Shown in pieces: positions 15,601-22,968 of a stretch of DNA of 26,016 nucleotides (position 1 is the first letter of the stretch; each line of letters begins with the position of its first letter). The position numbers were made by a program, and so were the translations under genes. The stretch covers positions 1 to 26,016 of the forward strand of contig CAYLYZ010000083.1 in the NCBI GenBank assembly GCA_964387885.1. Reading direction: 5' to 3'. Source of the stretch: JABGPL01 sp964387885. GTDB taxonomy: Bacteria; Electryoneota; AABM5-125-24; Hatepunaeales; Hatepunaeaceae. A model generated the notes under the pieces. The model was not told the DNA's origin. It did no database searches and saw only the letters and a list, made by a program, of their open reading frames with translations.

Positions 15601-16560
15601 AAACCTCTGAGTTTGATCGATTTCAAACTTAACATCATTTGGATTAGTATTACTTGGACCGGTGTCTTCTCTCTTTTCAGTACGTAAACCACCGTTAATT
15701 GTTATCTCTCCGGATACGGAAAGTCCGACATCACGACCACCAAAAACTCGATCTGCCCATTTGCCCTTGAAGACAGGAATAGAAATCTCTATTGCGCCTC
15801 CCTCATCATCTTGAGATTTTGGAAGTTTATTCAACACACTGCGCTGCCAAGTCTCGCGGTCACTTCTCTCGACCGAACGCTGAAGGTAGAGTTCCTGCGT
15901 CATCGCTCCGGTAATCGGTAGCGCAACTCCATCGAGCCTGGGACTCATGATTATAAAACCGGTAGCAGTATCAATCTCGGTGCTGTAATCAAGAGGCAGA
16001 GCTGTCGAACGGATAATTGTCGGGTGCCATTCAGGGGGTTCCTCTTCTTCTTCCTCCTCTTCGTCAATAGGGGCGATATCCATTAGTCCTGGCTCAAGAG
16101 ATTGTTTACCACCAACAGTTCCGGGTGATTGAGTGGGATCGGTAACTGGTAGGGAGATCCCCGGAGACTTTACCTCCTTGATTTCCTGCCCGGAATATGG
16201 TGAGGTTCCGTCTGAAGGTAATGGTTCTGTACCAGTTCCCGTTCCGACAGAGGATGATGATGGAGCAACGGTTGCTGAGGAGTATGAAGAATCAGGCTTT
16301 TCTATTTTCAGGGTATCGGTAAGGAGGGAGTCCTTAAGTGCTGGAATTGCGAGAGCAGAATCCAGAGTTGTAGTATCAATTGAAGTACTGTCCCAGGCTT
16401 CATTTGTGAAACCGGCCTGAGAGCCGTGGCGAATCGGATCGACTAATTTTTCCCACAGAGGCTTATATCGGAAACCAATCTGAGCTTCAGTCCGACCGAA
16501 AGATACCAGCAGCACGACAAGAGCGAGAAATCCTACATGCAGGAGACGTCCTCGGAGCAC
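9619..16560 (-). CDS. sprA: Type IX secretion translocon SprA
   Basis: A 2313-aa outer-membrane protein, close to the ~2400 aa of Flavobacterium SprA, which forms the very large 36-strand barrel through which type IX cargo leaves the cell. Signal peptide 1-26 (cleavage after TEA). Residues ~165-175 are a run of Glu. The conserved SprA core is clear: LRVTYKGNPDEIIQKIEAGN (about 348-367) followed by LFGIKVESQIGALKLI, then the second conserved block with AYVDDFES (910-917), and many later amphipathic strands ending SFRVNISIRG. It starts with GTG after AAAAAGGGAAAA. An unusual Asp-Pro-Phe repeat insertion lies at 1878-1924. It is the first gene of a two-gene unit with fabH, divergent from lptB. 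Confidence 0.93.
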   Translation of the reverse strand: MLRGRLLHVGFLALVVLLVSFGRTEAQIGFRYKPLWEKLVDPIRHGSQAGFTNEAWDSTSIDTTTLDSALAIPALKDSLLTDTLKIEKPDSSYSSATVAPSSSSVGTGTGTEPLPSDGTSPYSGQEIKEVKSPGISLPVTDPTQSPGTVGGKQSLEPGLMDIAPIDEEEEEEEEPPEWHPTIIRSTALPLDYSTEIDTATGFIIMSPRLDGVALPITGAMTQELYLQRSVERSDRETWQRSVLNKLPKSQDDEGGAIEISIPVFKGKWADRVFGGRDVGLSVSGEITINGGLRTEKREDTGPSNTNPNDVKFEIDQTQRFNIKGKVGEKVSVEIDQDSERLFEFENNLRVTYKGNPDEIIQKIEAGNVNLSLPGAKFVSGSGRHQGLFGIKVESQIGALKLITVASLDKSEKQTKKIEGGSESSGPKRIDPNDFVKNRYFFLDSDYRDAYKHRNPLNMEHYTITERQIVAYEVYKSVKASTQNLNAVPGWALYDPSEEPDEDTEPDRERQRGLFSRLTPGLDYELNTELGYIRLSQFIDNKDILAVAFKTRNQLEYGDLEVPDDPESETFVLKLIKPQDPVSTDPTWDLMWRHVYDLGSTGIEWEGFEGKIDKATSDEDNYSNERLETYLIDGEDKRFIEIFSLDLYGQTSDPNPDDMIDRVFVNTSLGELEFPDLKPFDPEGWYFGQDRNEASRQINPLALQSDSSLFFTPQLYTADDATLNKTTSDFRIEVKYQNVSATYDLGFMVLEGSEEVTLNGHRLNKGIDYNIDYVGGNLTILNREATAPDAKLEIKYETGQMMQLDTKTVLGLRAQYELWEDSYIGSTVMYRSEKSMDQRIRLGGEPLQNSIWDINASLNFKPNFLTRAVDWLPLIETNEPSSFTIEGEIAQVYPNPNSFNSPSTGDNNGVAYVDDFESVKRSVPLGIIQKLWTAASFPDHHYEVAIPWLKQRGRMIWYNDINQEKIKDIWPEREVQAQASKTNVLRIEYQPWWTEWEADKPEDLAEPERSWGGIMKYLGAGFANQSESKYIELWINRLSTDQGYLYIDIGQISEDVIPNRILDTEDRPTEAFPFGSTTLETSEDTGLDLISLEDPLDTMVVNEKDVYLPSYDDWHYDSRNRDDYTHVNGQDGNMNATDGGGRYPDTEDLDGDTYLDQTNSYFRYKIDLSEKDDNKYIAGGQENEKGWRLYRIPLSDTLVVGRPSMTSIEYARLWMTGMRKKSSIKIAQIEIVGNEWLELEDKNRAEGVEPVSIAVINTHDNPEYSDRQPPGVAGELDPVTGLRAKEQSLVMRVNRLGPGETGMIYKHMQKSISLLDYKLLKMFVHGGGYSEQLVDRFNRPLDLEMFIRIGYDTDKKFYEYSQRLNPGWHKENEIVIDLERLSSIKFLREQDSTRNYDILPNGDVIRVVGSPSLSDIKDIVIGVKNHGREISRADGVEIWFDELRVSDVNRDPGWAARGSMKLEIADLMTISADLSQEDANFHSVDKRGSSNKKDKVLSGDVQVKFSFDKFFDPLWGLKIPITANFSNDISVPKYKPSSDIKMSSLGGEQTNIFSIFSETLFENDRMSDSPVYTSPTDSLIGIKKSYSINTSFNKSKRSDNPFIKHTLDKVSFSVNHKEDFSSSSRDLFKNGRQNQGKMGYEFSFDEPLEFYWLKWAESIPWLNKYVESTFRPIPRSLTVNFDGTETYTVSKSRTGRENINDRVAIDRGISTSWSPLDMISFTFREQINADRVEEDSMRTFIALNQVVIDRAEYEISDSAGFVIGFDSTAYDSAVVVETARIKDELFWDLFGLSLVDNSLQQSFSTSFKPDLLSWLSADANYNANYNWRWGERYGGGDRTMRLGTSLTATASLGLIQLVNAWNQKVENENGGGSGPISPDPFGEKDPFGGDDRYKDNDPFKQEKDPFKQEEDPFKPGNMKGDEDPFKSNTLNNESISSTGPLPGTTIVPMPDMSQPESPDSLGNLPETKIDSTQAPERRDLTKPIRLLLGRLQDIRYQYTQSNDINNTAVGIGQAKWGYRFGFERDPGVKRIEEFYPRDSHNRREEHSLSSGLQITPNLRMNNLTYDFSQSRNIGSDGSESGTDSRTVWQFFGDDGVSIEELPILNWSASWSGLGEFEIVQKVATSVSFENSFRGNMTETWRGYSHPDSQRTPTRIDYEKAFSPLAGVSVSWIGGVSSNIRYNHTQRVTDERTGRGTKDKTTSESINLSASYNARKGFSVPLPVWPFKNRRFKNSTNFSLNYTYSHEVRETSGDGDKFEETDKTTSWSVSPSMEYTFSNTVRGGFQYEYGVRKSKRVPDVKSQEFSFRVNISIRG
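10789..10929 (-). repeat. Asp-Pro-Phe repeat tract inside SprA
   Basis: Within sprA, residues 1878-1924 hold six DPF units (DPFGEK, DPFGG, DPFKQEK, DPFKQEE, DPFKPG, DPFKS) separated by charged spacers. The DNA is also repetitive, with recurring GGATCC-like and GGATCA/GGATCT blocks. The tract is hydrophilic, so it would be a flexible extramembrane loop, not barrel strand. It could vary in copy number by slippage. Confidence 0.75.
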
Positions 16561-17026
16561 TTTTCCCTTTTTGTTGAGGTTAGTTTAGTTTAAGAAAAAA
16601 GGTATCAAACGGTCTTTAGTTCTTCTCCTTAAAAGATATCAGTATCTCACTGAATTCATTCATTTTCAGTTTTGATGTTATCAAACCCTGATGTAACAGA
16701 GGATACACCAATCTTTCAAGTTACATAAGCATTAGTGCAATTGCAACTTATTTATAGTTCAAGTGATCCCTTCCCGTATAAGTATTATAGTTTTCCAAAT
16801 CCATTTTGTTCCCCGGAACGGGCAAATCAATAACTCTCAATGTCTCAAGGCAGTGTTTAAATTGATCTAACCAATATTTGCATTTGAGGGTGGTTTAATG
16901 TCATCCTGAAAACCTGAGACTGATTTCAAGCTCTACACAAACACTTATCCCTGTATGGATTCTGCACTGATATTGATTCTTTTAGCAGGTTTATATGGTG
17001 ACTTTTAGCAAAAATTTTCTTAATTT
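16561..17026. other. Divergent intergenic region, sprA / lptB
   Basis: A 466-bp AT-rich spacer between the divergent sprA and lptB genes must hold both promoters. I see only a weak candidate for lptB (TTGATT at 16973-16978, TATGGT at 16994-16999, 15-bp spacing) and none that is convincing for sprA. I found no small gene, RNA gene or strong palindrome. Confidence 0.5.
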
Positions 17027-17095
17027 ATGGTAATTAACCAAGAATTTAAAAAACACCTGAATTCAAGTAACTCAGATGTCTCCAAGCGGAAAAGT

Positions 17096-17821
17096 ATGAA
17101 TCTGTCTGCTGAAGGATTAAAAAAGAAATACGGTCGTCGCCTTGTCGTAAACGATGTTTCACTCAATGTTGACAGAGGTGAAATTGTTGGTTTATTAGGT
17201 CCCAATGGCGCGGGAAAGACAACCACATTCTATATGATCACTGGGATGATTCGTCCCGACAACGGTCAGGTTTTGCTCGGTAACAGAAAAATTACCAAAC
17301 TGCCGATGTATCGTCGCGCCCGACTCGGAGTGGGATATCTATCACAGGAGCCTTCAGTTTTTAGGAAACTTACAGTTGAACAGAATCTAATGTCGATTCT
17401 TGAAATGTTGCCTCTTAACAAGGTTCAACGAAGGCAAAAAATGGAGCAGCTTCTCGAGGAACTCAGCGTTTCTCATCTGGGAAAACAAAAAGCAAATACT
17501 CTTTCAGGTGGTGAAAGGAGACGGGTTGAGATCGCGAGAGCATTAGTAACAGATCCGAAGTTCATCTTGCTTGATGAACCATTTGCAGGTATTGACCCAA
17601 TCGCAGTAAATGACATTCAGGAGATTGTGCGTAGTCTCAAAGACAAAAATATCGGCATCTTGATAACAGACCATAATGTTCACGAGACAATGTCAATTAC
17701 TGACAGAGCGTACCTTTTATACGACGGTTCGATTCTAAAATCCGGTCGAGCTCAAGATTTGGCCGAGGATAATCAGGTTCGCGAATTATACCTCGGTGAG
17801 TCTTTTAAACTCGACAGATAA
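17096..17821 (+). CDS. lptB: LPS export ABC ATPase LptB
   Basis: A cytoplasmic ATPase that powers LptF/LptG to extract lipopolysaccharide from the inner membrane. From the ATG at 17096 it is 241 aa, the standard LptB length, and its N-terminus then aligns naturally with the family (MNLSAEGLKKKYGRRLVVND). An ATG at 17027 would add 23 unusual residues and has no ribosome site. Motifs: Walker A GPNGAGKTTT, Q-loop in YLSQEPSVF, signature LSGGERRR, Walker B ILLDEP with the LptB phrase FAGIDPIAV, and the switch His in ITDHNVHET. The high match to LptB phrases separates it from branched-amino-acid ABC ATPases (LivG/LivF). It is followed by rpoN, as in many Gram-negative bacteria. Confidence 0.93.
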   Translation: MNLSAEGLKKKYGRRLVVNDVSLNVDRGEIVGLLGPNGAGKTTTFYMITGMIRPDNGQVLLGNRKITKLPMYRRARLGVGYLSQEPSVFRKLTVEQNLMSILEMLPLNKVQRRQKMEQLLEELSVSHLGKQKANTLSGGERRRVEIARALVTDPKFILLDEPFAGIDPIAVNDIQEIVRSLKDKNIGILITDHNVHETMSITDRAYLLYDGSILKSGRAQDLAEDNQVRELYLGESFKLDR

Positions 17822-17881
17822 TTTTAATTAAATTCAAAATCTACAGTGCTGGAGTACGACTATCCAAAAACATCGGGTAGT

Positions 17882-17933
17882 GCGGGCATTCCTGTCCGCT
17901 GATAGAGAGTGCAAAAAGAAGGACTGGAATGTC
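17882..17933. repeat. Inverted repeat pair between lptB and rpoN
   Basis: GGCATTCCTGTCC (17885-17897) and GGACTGGAATGTC (17921-17933) match as inverted repeats at 11 of 13 positions. The left unit also folds alone (GCGGGCA / TGTCCGC, 17882-17899, one G-T pair). The layout, two imperfect hairpin units in opposite orientation, is the same as in the doublets of the head operon, but the sequence family differs. Confidence 0.5.
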
Positions 17934-18017
17934 TGTTTCCATGAGTTGCAACTGAAATATAAATAAGTGGATAATGTCTGTTTTTCTAAAACATATTTTT
18001 CATACATCGGAGCTTAA

Positions 18018-19460
18018 ATGCAAGGCTTAAGTCAGGATCTGCAATTAAAGCAGGTACAGCTTCAACAGCCGCAGCAGATCCTTCGCTCTGAATTGATTCA
18101 GCTTCCACTCCTCGAGCTCGAAATGCGAGTTCAGGCAGAGTTAGAGGACAATCCATTTCTCGAAGAATCAGTTGATCCTGACCAGGAAATAGAGTCCGAC
18201 GAAAAAACACCAGAGAATGAAACTACTTTGTCAGATTCTGATGAGGATCATGCGCCTGCTACCGATTCTTCAACCCAGGAAAAGAAAGAAGTTGATTGGG
18301 ACGATTTTCTGAATGATGCTGATCATTGGGAATTTAAGGCAACTCGACGAGTCAGATCTGAGGAACTTATTGACATCCCACAACCTGCAGTCCTTTCCTT
18401 GAGTGACCATCTTTACGAACAGCTCCATTTAGATGATTTAACTCCACAGGAAGTTGTCATTGGAGAAGAGATAATTGGAAATATTAACCGTGATGGATAT
18501 CTGGAAGTTGAACTTGACGAATTATCAATCTCTTTGGGCATCGACCTCGAGCTAATTGAATCTGTACACCAGAGACTCATCCGGTATGATCCGATTGGAA
18601 TCGCCTCTCGAAACCTCCGGGAATGTCTGCTCGTTCAACTCCAACACTTAAAAACTCCTGCCCCTGTACCGGAAAAAATGGTGGACGAATTTTGGGAAGA
18701 CTTTATAAACAAAAGATTCGAAAACCTGGCCGATAAACTGAAGGTCTCCCTACAGGAGGTAAAAGAGTCATTTGAAGTCATAATCCATCTGAATCCAAAA
18801 CCAGGCGAAGGATATTTCGACGAAAGGCAAAATTATGTTATCCCCGATTTGATAGTCGATAAGGTTGGTGATGAATTCGTAGTATTCCTCAATGATGGTG
18901 ATATCCCAAATTTCCGAATCAACCCAACTTACCGGGAGATGTTCCTAAACCGTAAAGGTGCTGAAAAAAAGGTTCGAGACTTTCTTTCGAGAAAACTCGA
19001 ATCCGCTCGCTGGTTTATCAATGCGATTTATCAACGTCGCACAACGATGCTCCGTACTATGTATGCAATTGTCGAACGTCAGCAGGAATTTTTCACACAT
19101 GGAGCCAGTCGCCTTAAACCAATGATTCTCGCGGACATTGCCGAAGATATCGGAATGGATATATCTACTATTTCTCGAGTTACAAATGGGAAATACTGCC
19201 AGACCGATTGGGGCGTTTTTGAGCTAAAATATTTCTTCAGTGAACGCATGACAACCGAAAATGGTGTTGATGTCTCCAATCGGGTTATAAAGCAAAAATT
19301 AAAAGATCTTATCGAAGACGAAGATAAAAAGAAGCCGTACTCAGACCAGAAACTGACTGAGCTTTTAAATGAAGCAGGATTTAATATTAAAAGACGTACT
19401 GTGGCGAAGTACAGGGAGCAATTAAGACTGCCGGTTAAACGACTTCGGAGACAGATTTGA
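18018..19460 (+). CDS. rpoN: RNA polymerase sigma-54 factor
   Basis: A 480-aa sigma factor that directs RNA polymerase to -24/-12 promoters and needs an AAA+ activator to open them. Region I is Gln- and Leu-rich (LSQDLQLKQVQLQQPQQILR, 4-23, then LELEMRVQAELEDNP). An acidic linker (about 55-95) is followed by the core-binding domain (about 115-310), the helix-turn-helix region with DISTISRVTNGKYCQT (about 373-390), and a canonical RpoN box KRRTVAKYRE (458-467). GGAG lies just before the ATG. It is 196 bp downstream of lptB with a palindromic repeat between them. No sigma-54 activator or clear -24/-12 site is visible in the window. Confidence 0.95.
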   Translation: MQGLSQDLQLKQVQLQQPQQILRSELIQLPLLELEMRVQAELEDNPFLEESVDPDQEIESDEKTPENETTLSDSDEDHAPATDSSTQEKKEVDWDDFLNDADHWEFKATRRVRSEELIDIPQPAVLSLSDHLYEQLHLDDLTPQEVVIGEEIIGNINRDGYLEVELDELSISLGIDLELIESVHQRLIRYDPIGIASRNLRECLLVQLQHLKTPAPVPEKMVDEFWEDFINKRFENLADKLKVSLQEVKESFEVIIHLNPKPGEGYFDERQNYVIPDLIVDKVGDEFVVFLNDGDIPNFRINPTYREMFLNRKGAEKKVRDFLSRKLESARWFINAIYQRRTTMLRTMYAIVERQQEFFTHGASRLKPMILADIAEDIGMDISTISRVTNGKYCQTDWGVFELKYFFSERMTTENGVDVSNRVIKQKLKDLIEDEDKKKPYSDQKLTELLNEAGFNIKRRTVAKYREQLRLPVKRLRRQI

Positions 19461-19497
19461 ATTTGATAACACATCTATTACAGAAGTAATCCTGTCG

Positions 19498-20196
19498 ATG
19501 CGAATAACAACCGTCCACCGCCTTATCCTGGTTTCAATTCTACTGATAGCAATGCATTTGTCAATCGGATGTTTGGATTCACCTCCTATCATCCCTGAAA
19601 GGAATAATCCCTGGGACCCGGAGAATCCTAATCCACCACGCCCACCGGATGGTTTCACAGTATTCCCGCAATCAGAAACCGTAGTCGAACTTTCATGGAG
19701 AGATCGATCGGGTAATGAGGACGGATTCAGGATTTTTGAAACTATCGGAACTGAGGAAGGAATGCATGTTGCTGCTGTTGTGACTGCTGATGTTGATAAT
19801 CTGGTGCTAACAGAGCGACCTCGTAAGGACAGCCTGAAATACTACATCGAATCATTTAACGAATCCGGAAAATCATATTTAAGCCCCCCCATAAAAACAT
19901 CGACTCTGGAGGCACCGCCAATGCCTCCTCTTGCATTCGAAGCATCTTCTGAACCTGATTCGGTGGTTAAACTGACATGGGTGGACGATTCGGATATTGA
20001 AGACAAGTTCGAGATTGAACAAAGCCTCGGAAACCCATCAGCCTTTCATTTGGTTGTTACTACCCCCGCTGACTGTACGTCATGGGAATTAAAATCTTTA
20101 AATCCCGATGCTATTTATTTTTTCCGCATCCGTGCCGGGAATATCTATGGCAAATCTATCTATGCAGAATCATCCGGTGTACGACCCGGAGGTTAA
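19498..20196 (+). CDS. Lipoprotein with two fibronectin-III-like domains
   Basis: A 232-aa protein. Signal segment ~8-24 ends in the lipobox LSIGC with lipid-bearing Cys25, and a Pro/Asn-rich linker (about 30-50) follows. Two fibronectin-type-III-like domains are visible at about 50-135 and 140-230: each opens with 'P..F......V.LSW.D.S..EDGF.I' or 'VKLTWVDDSDIEDKFEIE' and ends with a 'Y..RI.A.N..G.S' strand. Such domains usually bind proteins or sugars or act as spacers. The substrate is unknown. It starts 37 bp after rpoN and leads into the type IX secreted protein 42 bp later, so these are probably co-transcribed. The ribosome site is weak. Confidence 0.75.
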   Translation: MRITTVHRLILVSILLIAMHLSIGCLDSPPIIPERNNPWDPENPNPPRPPDGFTVFPQSETVVELSWRDRSGNEDGFRIFETIGTEEGMHVAAVVTADVDNLVLTERPRKDSLKYYIESFNESGKSYLSPPIKTSTLEAPPMPPLAFEASSEPDSVVKLTWVDDSDIEDKFEIEQSLGNPSAFHLVVTTPADCTSWELKSLNPDAIYFFRIRAGNIYGKSIYAESSGVRPGG

Positions 20197-20238
20197 GATA
20201 TTTTTGTTCATCAACGATTTAACACTCGGAGCAATATC

Positions 20239-21726
20239 ATGAAATTAATAACTGTTTCCATTTTATTTATCCTGTTGATAGTCTTGAGCACCTCAGTGCA
20301 CAATGTTCAGGGACAGGTTGTAATAAGTGAAGAGAATATCCCATTGGAACCCGGAACGGTTATGACATATACTGCACATTCTGACAGTGAGGGAGTTGAA
20401 GTAAATGTGGGATTGGACGGTGCCAACCGTGAATGGGATTTCACAAATCTTATTTTTGATGAGTTTGAAACTGACACGATAATAAATCCCGAAGACCTCG
20501 AAGAAGCAGACGAATTTCCCGATGCAAACCTGATACTCAGAACACCCGAAGGCTTATCAGGAGTTGGATTTGGGGATTTCTACATGTTTGATATAGTCAC
20601 GGATTCCGGTTGGTATACAATCGGGCAATTAATGGTACCGGGAGAAAATGATGGACCTCTCGATTTTCCTCTTGACTTCACAGAAAATCCGATCCAGAAA
20701 ATGGCATTACCAAGTGAGATAAATGAGGAATGGGAGGTAATCATAAATTATTCCTTAGGTATGGAAGCCCCGGATACACTGCAGGGTGGAATGTTTGATT
20801 CGATTTATGTAACTATTGACATAGGAGGTATTTCCGAGTTTGATGCATGGGGAACAGTAAATTACTCCGGCGGGGAAGTTGAAGCAATCAGGCAGCATAC
20901 AATACTCGGTGGAACCCTGACGATTGTAGGCGTTTTCAGAGTAATGGGACAGAGAGTTGTGCTGCCAGTTTATGATTATGAACTTGAAGCAACACAGGAG
21001 TATCGCTGGATTGCTCCGAATATCGGTTATCTGGCAACAATAACCTCACTACCGCTTGAAGGTGATCCGGAATTCAATCTGGCTGGTCGTGTCCGATTGA
21101 GGTACTATCTGCCGGCTCTTGTTGTCCGGGACAATACCCTCGACTTTGGGGAAGTAGCTGTTGGCGGTGCTGCCGTCGCTGAACTATTAGTTGGAAATGA
21201 AGGCCAGGGGATCGGTTCAATAACTCGCATTGAAATAAAAGAGGAACTGCAGGAAGAACTTGAACCGTTAGTTGATTTGCCATTCAACATCGATCCTGAC
21301 TCTACATACGGGATCAGATTCCTCTGGTCACCAGCAGGTGAAAGCAACCTTGATGGAATCAGTATAGATTTATATCACAACGACCCTGAGGCTGAAAATC
21401 CGATTTCTATCTCGTTGAGTGGTTCGACTCCAAGCAGTGTTAATCAGGATGTCTTAATGCCCGAGCATTTTACGCTTGATCAGAATTACCCCAATCCCTT
21501 TAATTCATCAACTGTCATCCCATTTGTCTTGCCTGCATCTCAGCACGTAAGATTGGATATAGTTGATATGAATTCACTTACAGTTAAGAATCTGATTGAT
21601 TCCCAGCTATCCGCAGGAAAATACAGCTATACGTTTACAGCAAACGATCTTCCGACTGGTATTTACATTTACAGATTAACTGTCGGAAACGTCATCTATT
21701 CCAGGAAACTGGTATATATCAGGTAA
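20239..21726 (+). CDS. Secreted protein with type IX sorting domain
   Basis: A 495-aa exported protein. Sec signal peptide 1-25 (cleavage near VQG). Residues ~25-290 are beta-rich and unrecognised. About 297-390 resembles an ASPM/SPD-2/Hydin-type or choice-of-anchor-D Ig-like domain (LDFGEVAVGGAAVAELLVGN, then a 'S..GSTPSS' edge). The last ~88 residues are a type IX (Por) sorting domain: FTLDQNYPNPFNSSTVIPF, LDIVDMNSLTVKNL, and the final LPTGIYIYRLTVGN..YSRKLVYIR. By family knowledge this domain is recognised after the cargo enters the periplasm and exits through SprA. CGGAG precedes the ATG. Catalytic residues are not apparent. Confidence 0.85.
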   Translation: MKLITVSILFILLIVLSTSVHNVQGQVVISEENIPLEPGTVMTYTAHSDSEGVEVNVGLDGANREWDFTNLIFDEFETDTIINPEDLEEADEFPDANLILRTPEGLSGVGFGDFYMFDIVTDSGWYTIGQLMVPGENDGPLDFPLDFTENPIQKMALPSEINEEWEVIINYSLGMEAPDTLQGGMFDSIYVTIDIGGISEFDAWGTVNYSGGEVEAIRQHTILGGTLTIVGVFRVMGQRVVLPVYDYELEATQEYRWIAPNIGYLATITSLPLEGDPEFNLAGRVRLRYYLPALVVRDNTLDFGEVAVGGAAVAELLVGNEGQGIGSITRIEIKEELQEELEPLVDLPFNIDPDSTYGIRFLWSPAGESNLDGISIDLYHNDPEAENPISISLSGSTPSSVNQDVLMPEHFTLDQNYPNPFNSSTVIPFVLPASQHVRLDIVDMNSLTVKNLIDSQLSAGKYSYTFTANDLPTGIYIYRLTVGNVIYSRKLVYIR

Positions 21727-21738
21727 TTGGTTGTCGTC

Positions 21739-21793
21739 AAGCATCCCTGCCTGACAAAAAAAACAACGACTTAAGCGTCAGATTAGGATGCTT
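21739..21793. terminator. Nested stem-loop after the secreted protein gene
   Basis: AAGCATCC (21739-21746) pairs perfectly with GGATGCTT (21786-21793), and CTGAC (21751-21755) with GTCAG (21777-21781) inside it. It begins 12 bp after the stop codon. There is no T-run after it, so it may be a 3'-end protecting structure or a repeat rather than a classic terminator. Confidence 0.45.
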
Positions 21794-21856
21794 AACATCA
21801 TATTCATTATTCCCGCACAGCCTGCATTGAAAGGGAATTAGAAGAGGGCATAAACC

Positions 21857-21876
21857 GGATAAAGTCCGATTTATCC
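21857..21876. repeat. Short hairpin upstream of the barrel-like pair
   Basis: GGATAAA and TTTATCC form a perfect 7-bp stem with a 6-nt loop. A second imperfect hairpin (CCCGA / TCGGG, 21888-21910) follows. Together with the stem-loop upstream they fill the 255-bp spacer, which otherwise shows no gene and no convincing promoter. Confidence 0.4.
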
Positions 21877-21981
21877 AATCGCAGATCCCGACTTATTCAT
21901 AAATTCGGGAGTGAATAATTAATCTCATCATGTCTTACAATCACAGAGCAACCAGAAAGGTGATTCATTAGGAAAATTCGC

Positions 21982-22848
21982 ATGAAAAAAACATTACTCA
22001 TACTTCTTTTAATGGCAATTTCCGGTCAATTAAATACGAGCTTCTCATACGAATATATGTTTGATAATGATCATCCATACCGACTAACTCTGCACGATGG
22101 AACATCTCTTATCGGCAATATCATCTATGAGGATGATAAAGCGGTAACATTTAAGACAATCTCCGGACTTGAAATGGTCATTGAGCACGAAAAAATTGAT
22201 AAAATCCGACCATTATCAGGAGAAATCCGTGAGGGGAAGTATATCCGATATGATCCGAACTCAACTCGACTGCTATTTGCTCCAACAGCCAGACCATTAA
22301 AAAGTGGTCAGGGTTATATTGCCCTGTATGAGCTGTACCTTGCCTTCGTTGGTGTTGGAGTTGGTGACATATTGACCTTAGCTGGGGGATTTTCTATATT
22401 TCCCGGAGTTGATGAGCAAATCTACTATTTCGCACCGAAAATAACCCCAGTTCAATACGAAAACCTCGATCTATCCTGTGGCATAATGCATCTGGGATTC
22501 ACCGGTGAGAGTGAAATAGGACTCGGCATTCTTTACACCGCAGGCACATTAGGATCAAGAACCTCAGCACTCACAGTGGGTCTTGGGTGGGGATATGCTG
22601 GCGATGAAGTAGGGGATAACCCGGTTGTAGTGTTAGGTGGTGAAGTCCAGCTTTCAAATTCCATTAAACTATTAACTGAAAACTGGTTTCCACCGGGAAC
22701 TGATTTCTCGATGATTTCACTGGGAATCAGATTTTTCGGAGACAATTTATCAACTGATTTAGGCTTTTTCATCCCAACTGGAATTGACGATGAAGAAGCT
22801 TTCTTTTTCCCCTGGGTAAACTTCGTGTATAATTTTGGGCATAACTAA
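21982..22848 (+). CDS. Outer-membrane beta-barrel-like protein, paralogue A
   Basis: A 288-aa protein of unrecognised family. Signal peptide ~1-22 (cleavage near FSY). Residues ~33-75 form a small beta unit (LTLHDGTSLIGNIIYEDDKAVTF, then 'GLEMVIEHEKIDKI'). The rest consists of alternating strands (YIALYELYLAFVGVGVGDILTL, GLGILYTAGTLGSR) that end with an aromatic final strand WVNFVYNFGHN, typical of outer-membrane barrels. The conserved turn IRYDPNSTRLLFAPTARPL is shared with the next gene. AGGAAA lies before the ATG. A small barrel at the outer membrane is inference; ligand and role are unknown. Confidence 0.7.
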   Translation: MKKTLLILLLMAISGQLNTSFSYEYMFDNDHPYRLTLHDGTSLIGNIIYEDDKAVTFKTISGLEMVIEHEKIDKIRPLSGEIREGKYIRYDPNSTRLLFAPTARPLKSGQGYIALYELYLAFVGVGVGDILTLAGGFSIFPGVDEQIYYFAPKITPVQYENLDLSCGIMHLGFTGESEIGLGILYTAGTLGSRTSALTVGLGWGYAGDEVGDNPVVVLGGEVQLSNSIKLLTENWFPPGTDFSMISLGIRFFGDNLSTDLGFFIPTGIDDEEAFFFPWVNFVYNFGHN

Positions 22849-22968
22849 TCGACCAATTCTCTAATTTCTTTTTCAGAAACCGACGGTATGACACAATTGC
22901 TTTTGAGCAGACAAAGGATTGACATGAATAGCAAACCAGCAGTATCACCAGTGCACAGGAGAATTTCA

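Noticed and set aside
16561..17026. Sigma-54 (-24/-12) promoter near rpoN or sprA
   Set aside because: Looking for TGGCAC-N5-TTGCA-like sites in the long spacers gave no convincing match.
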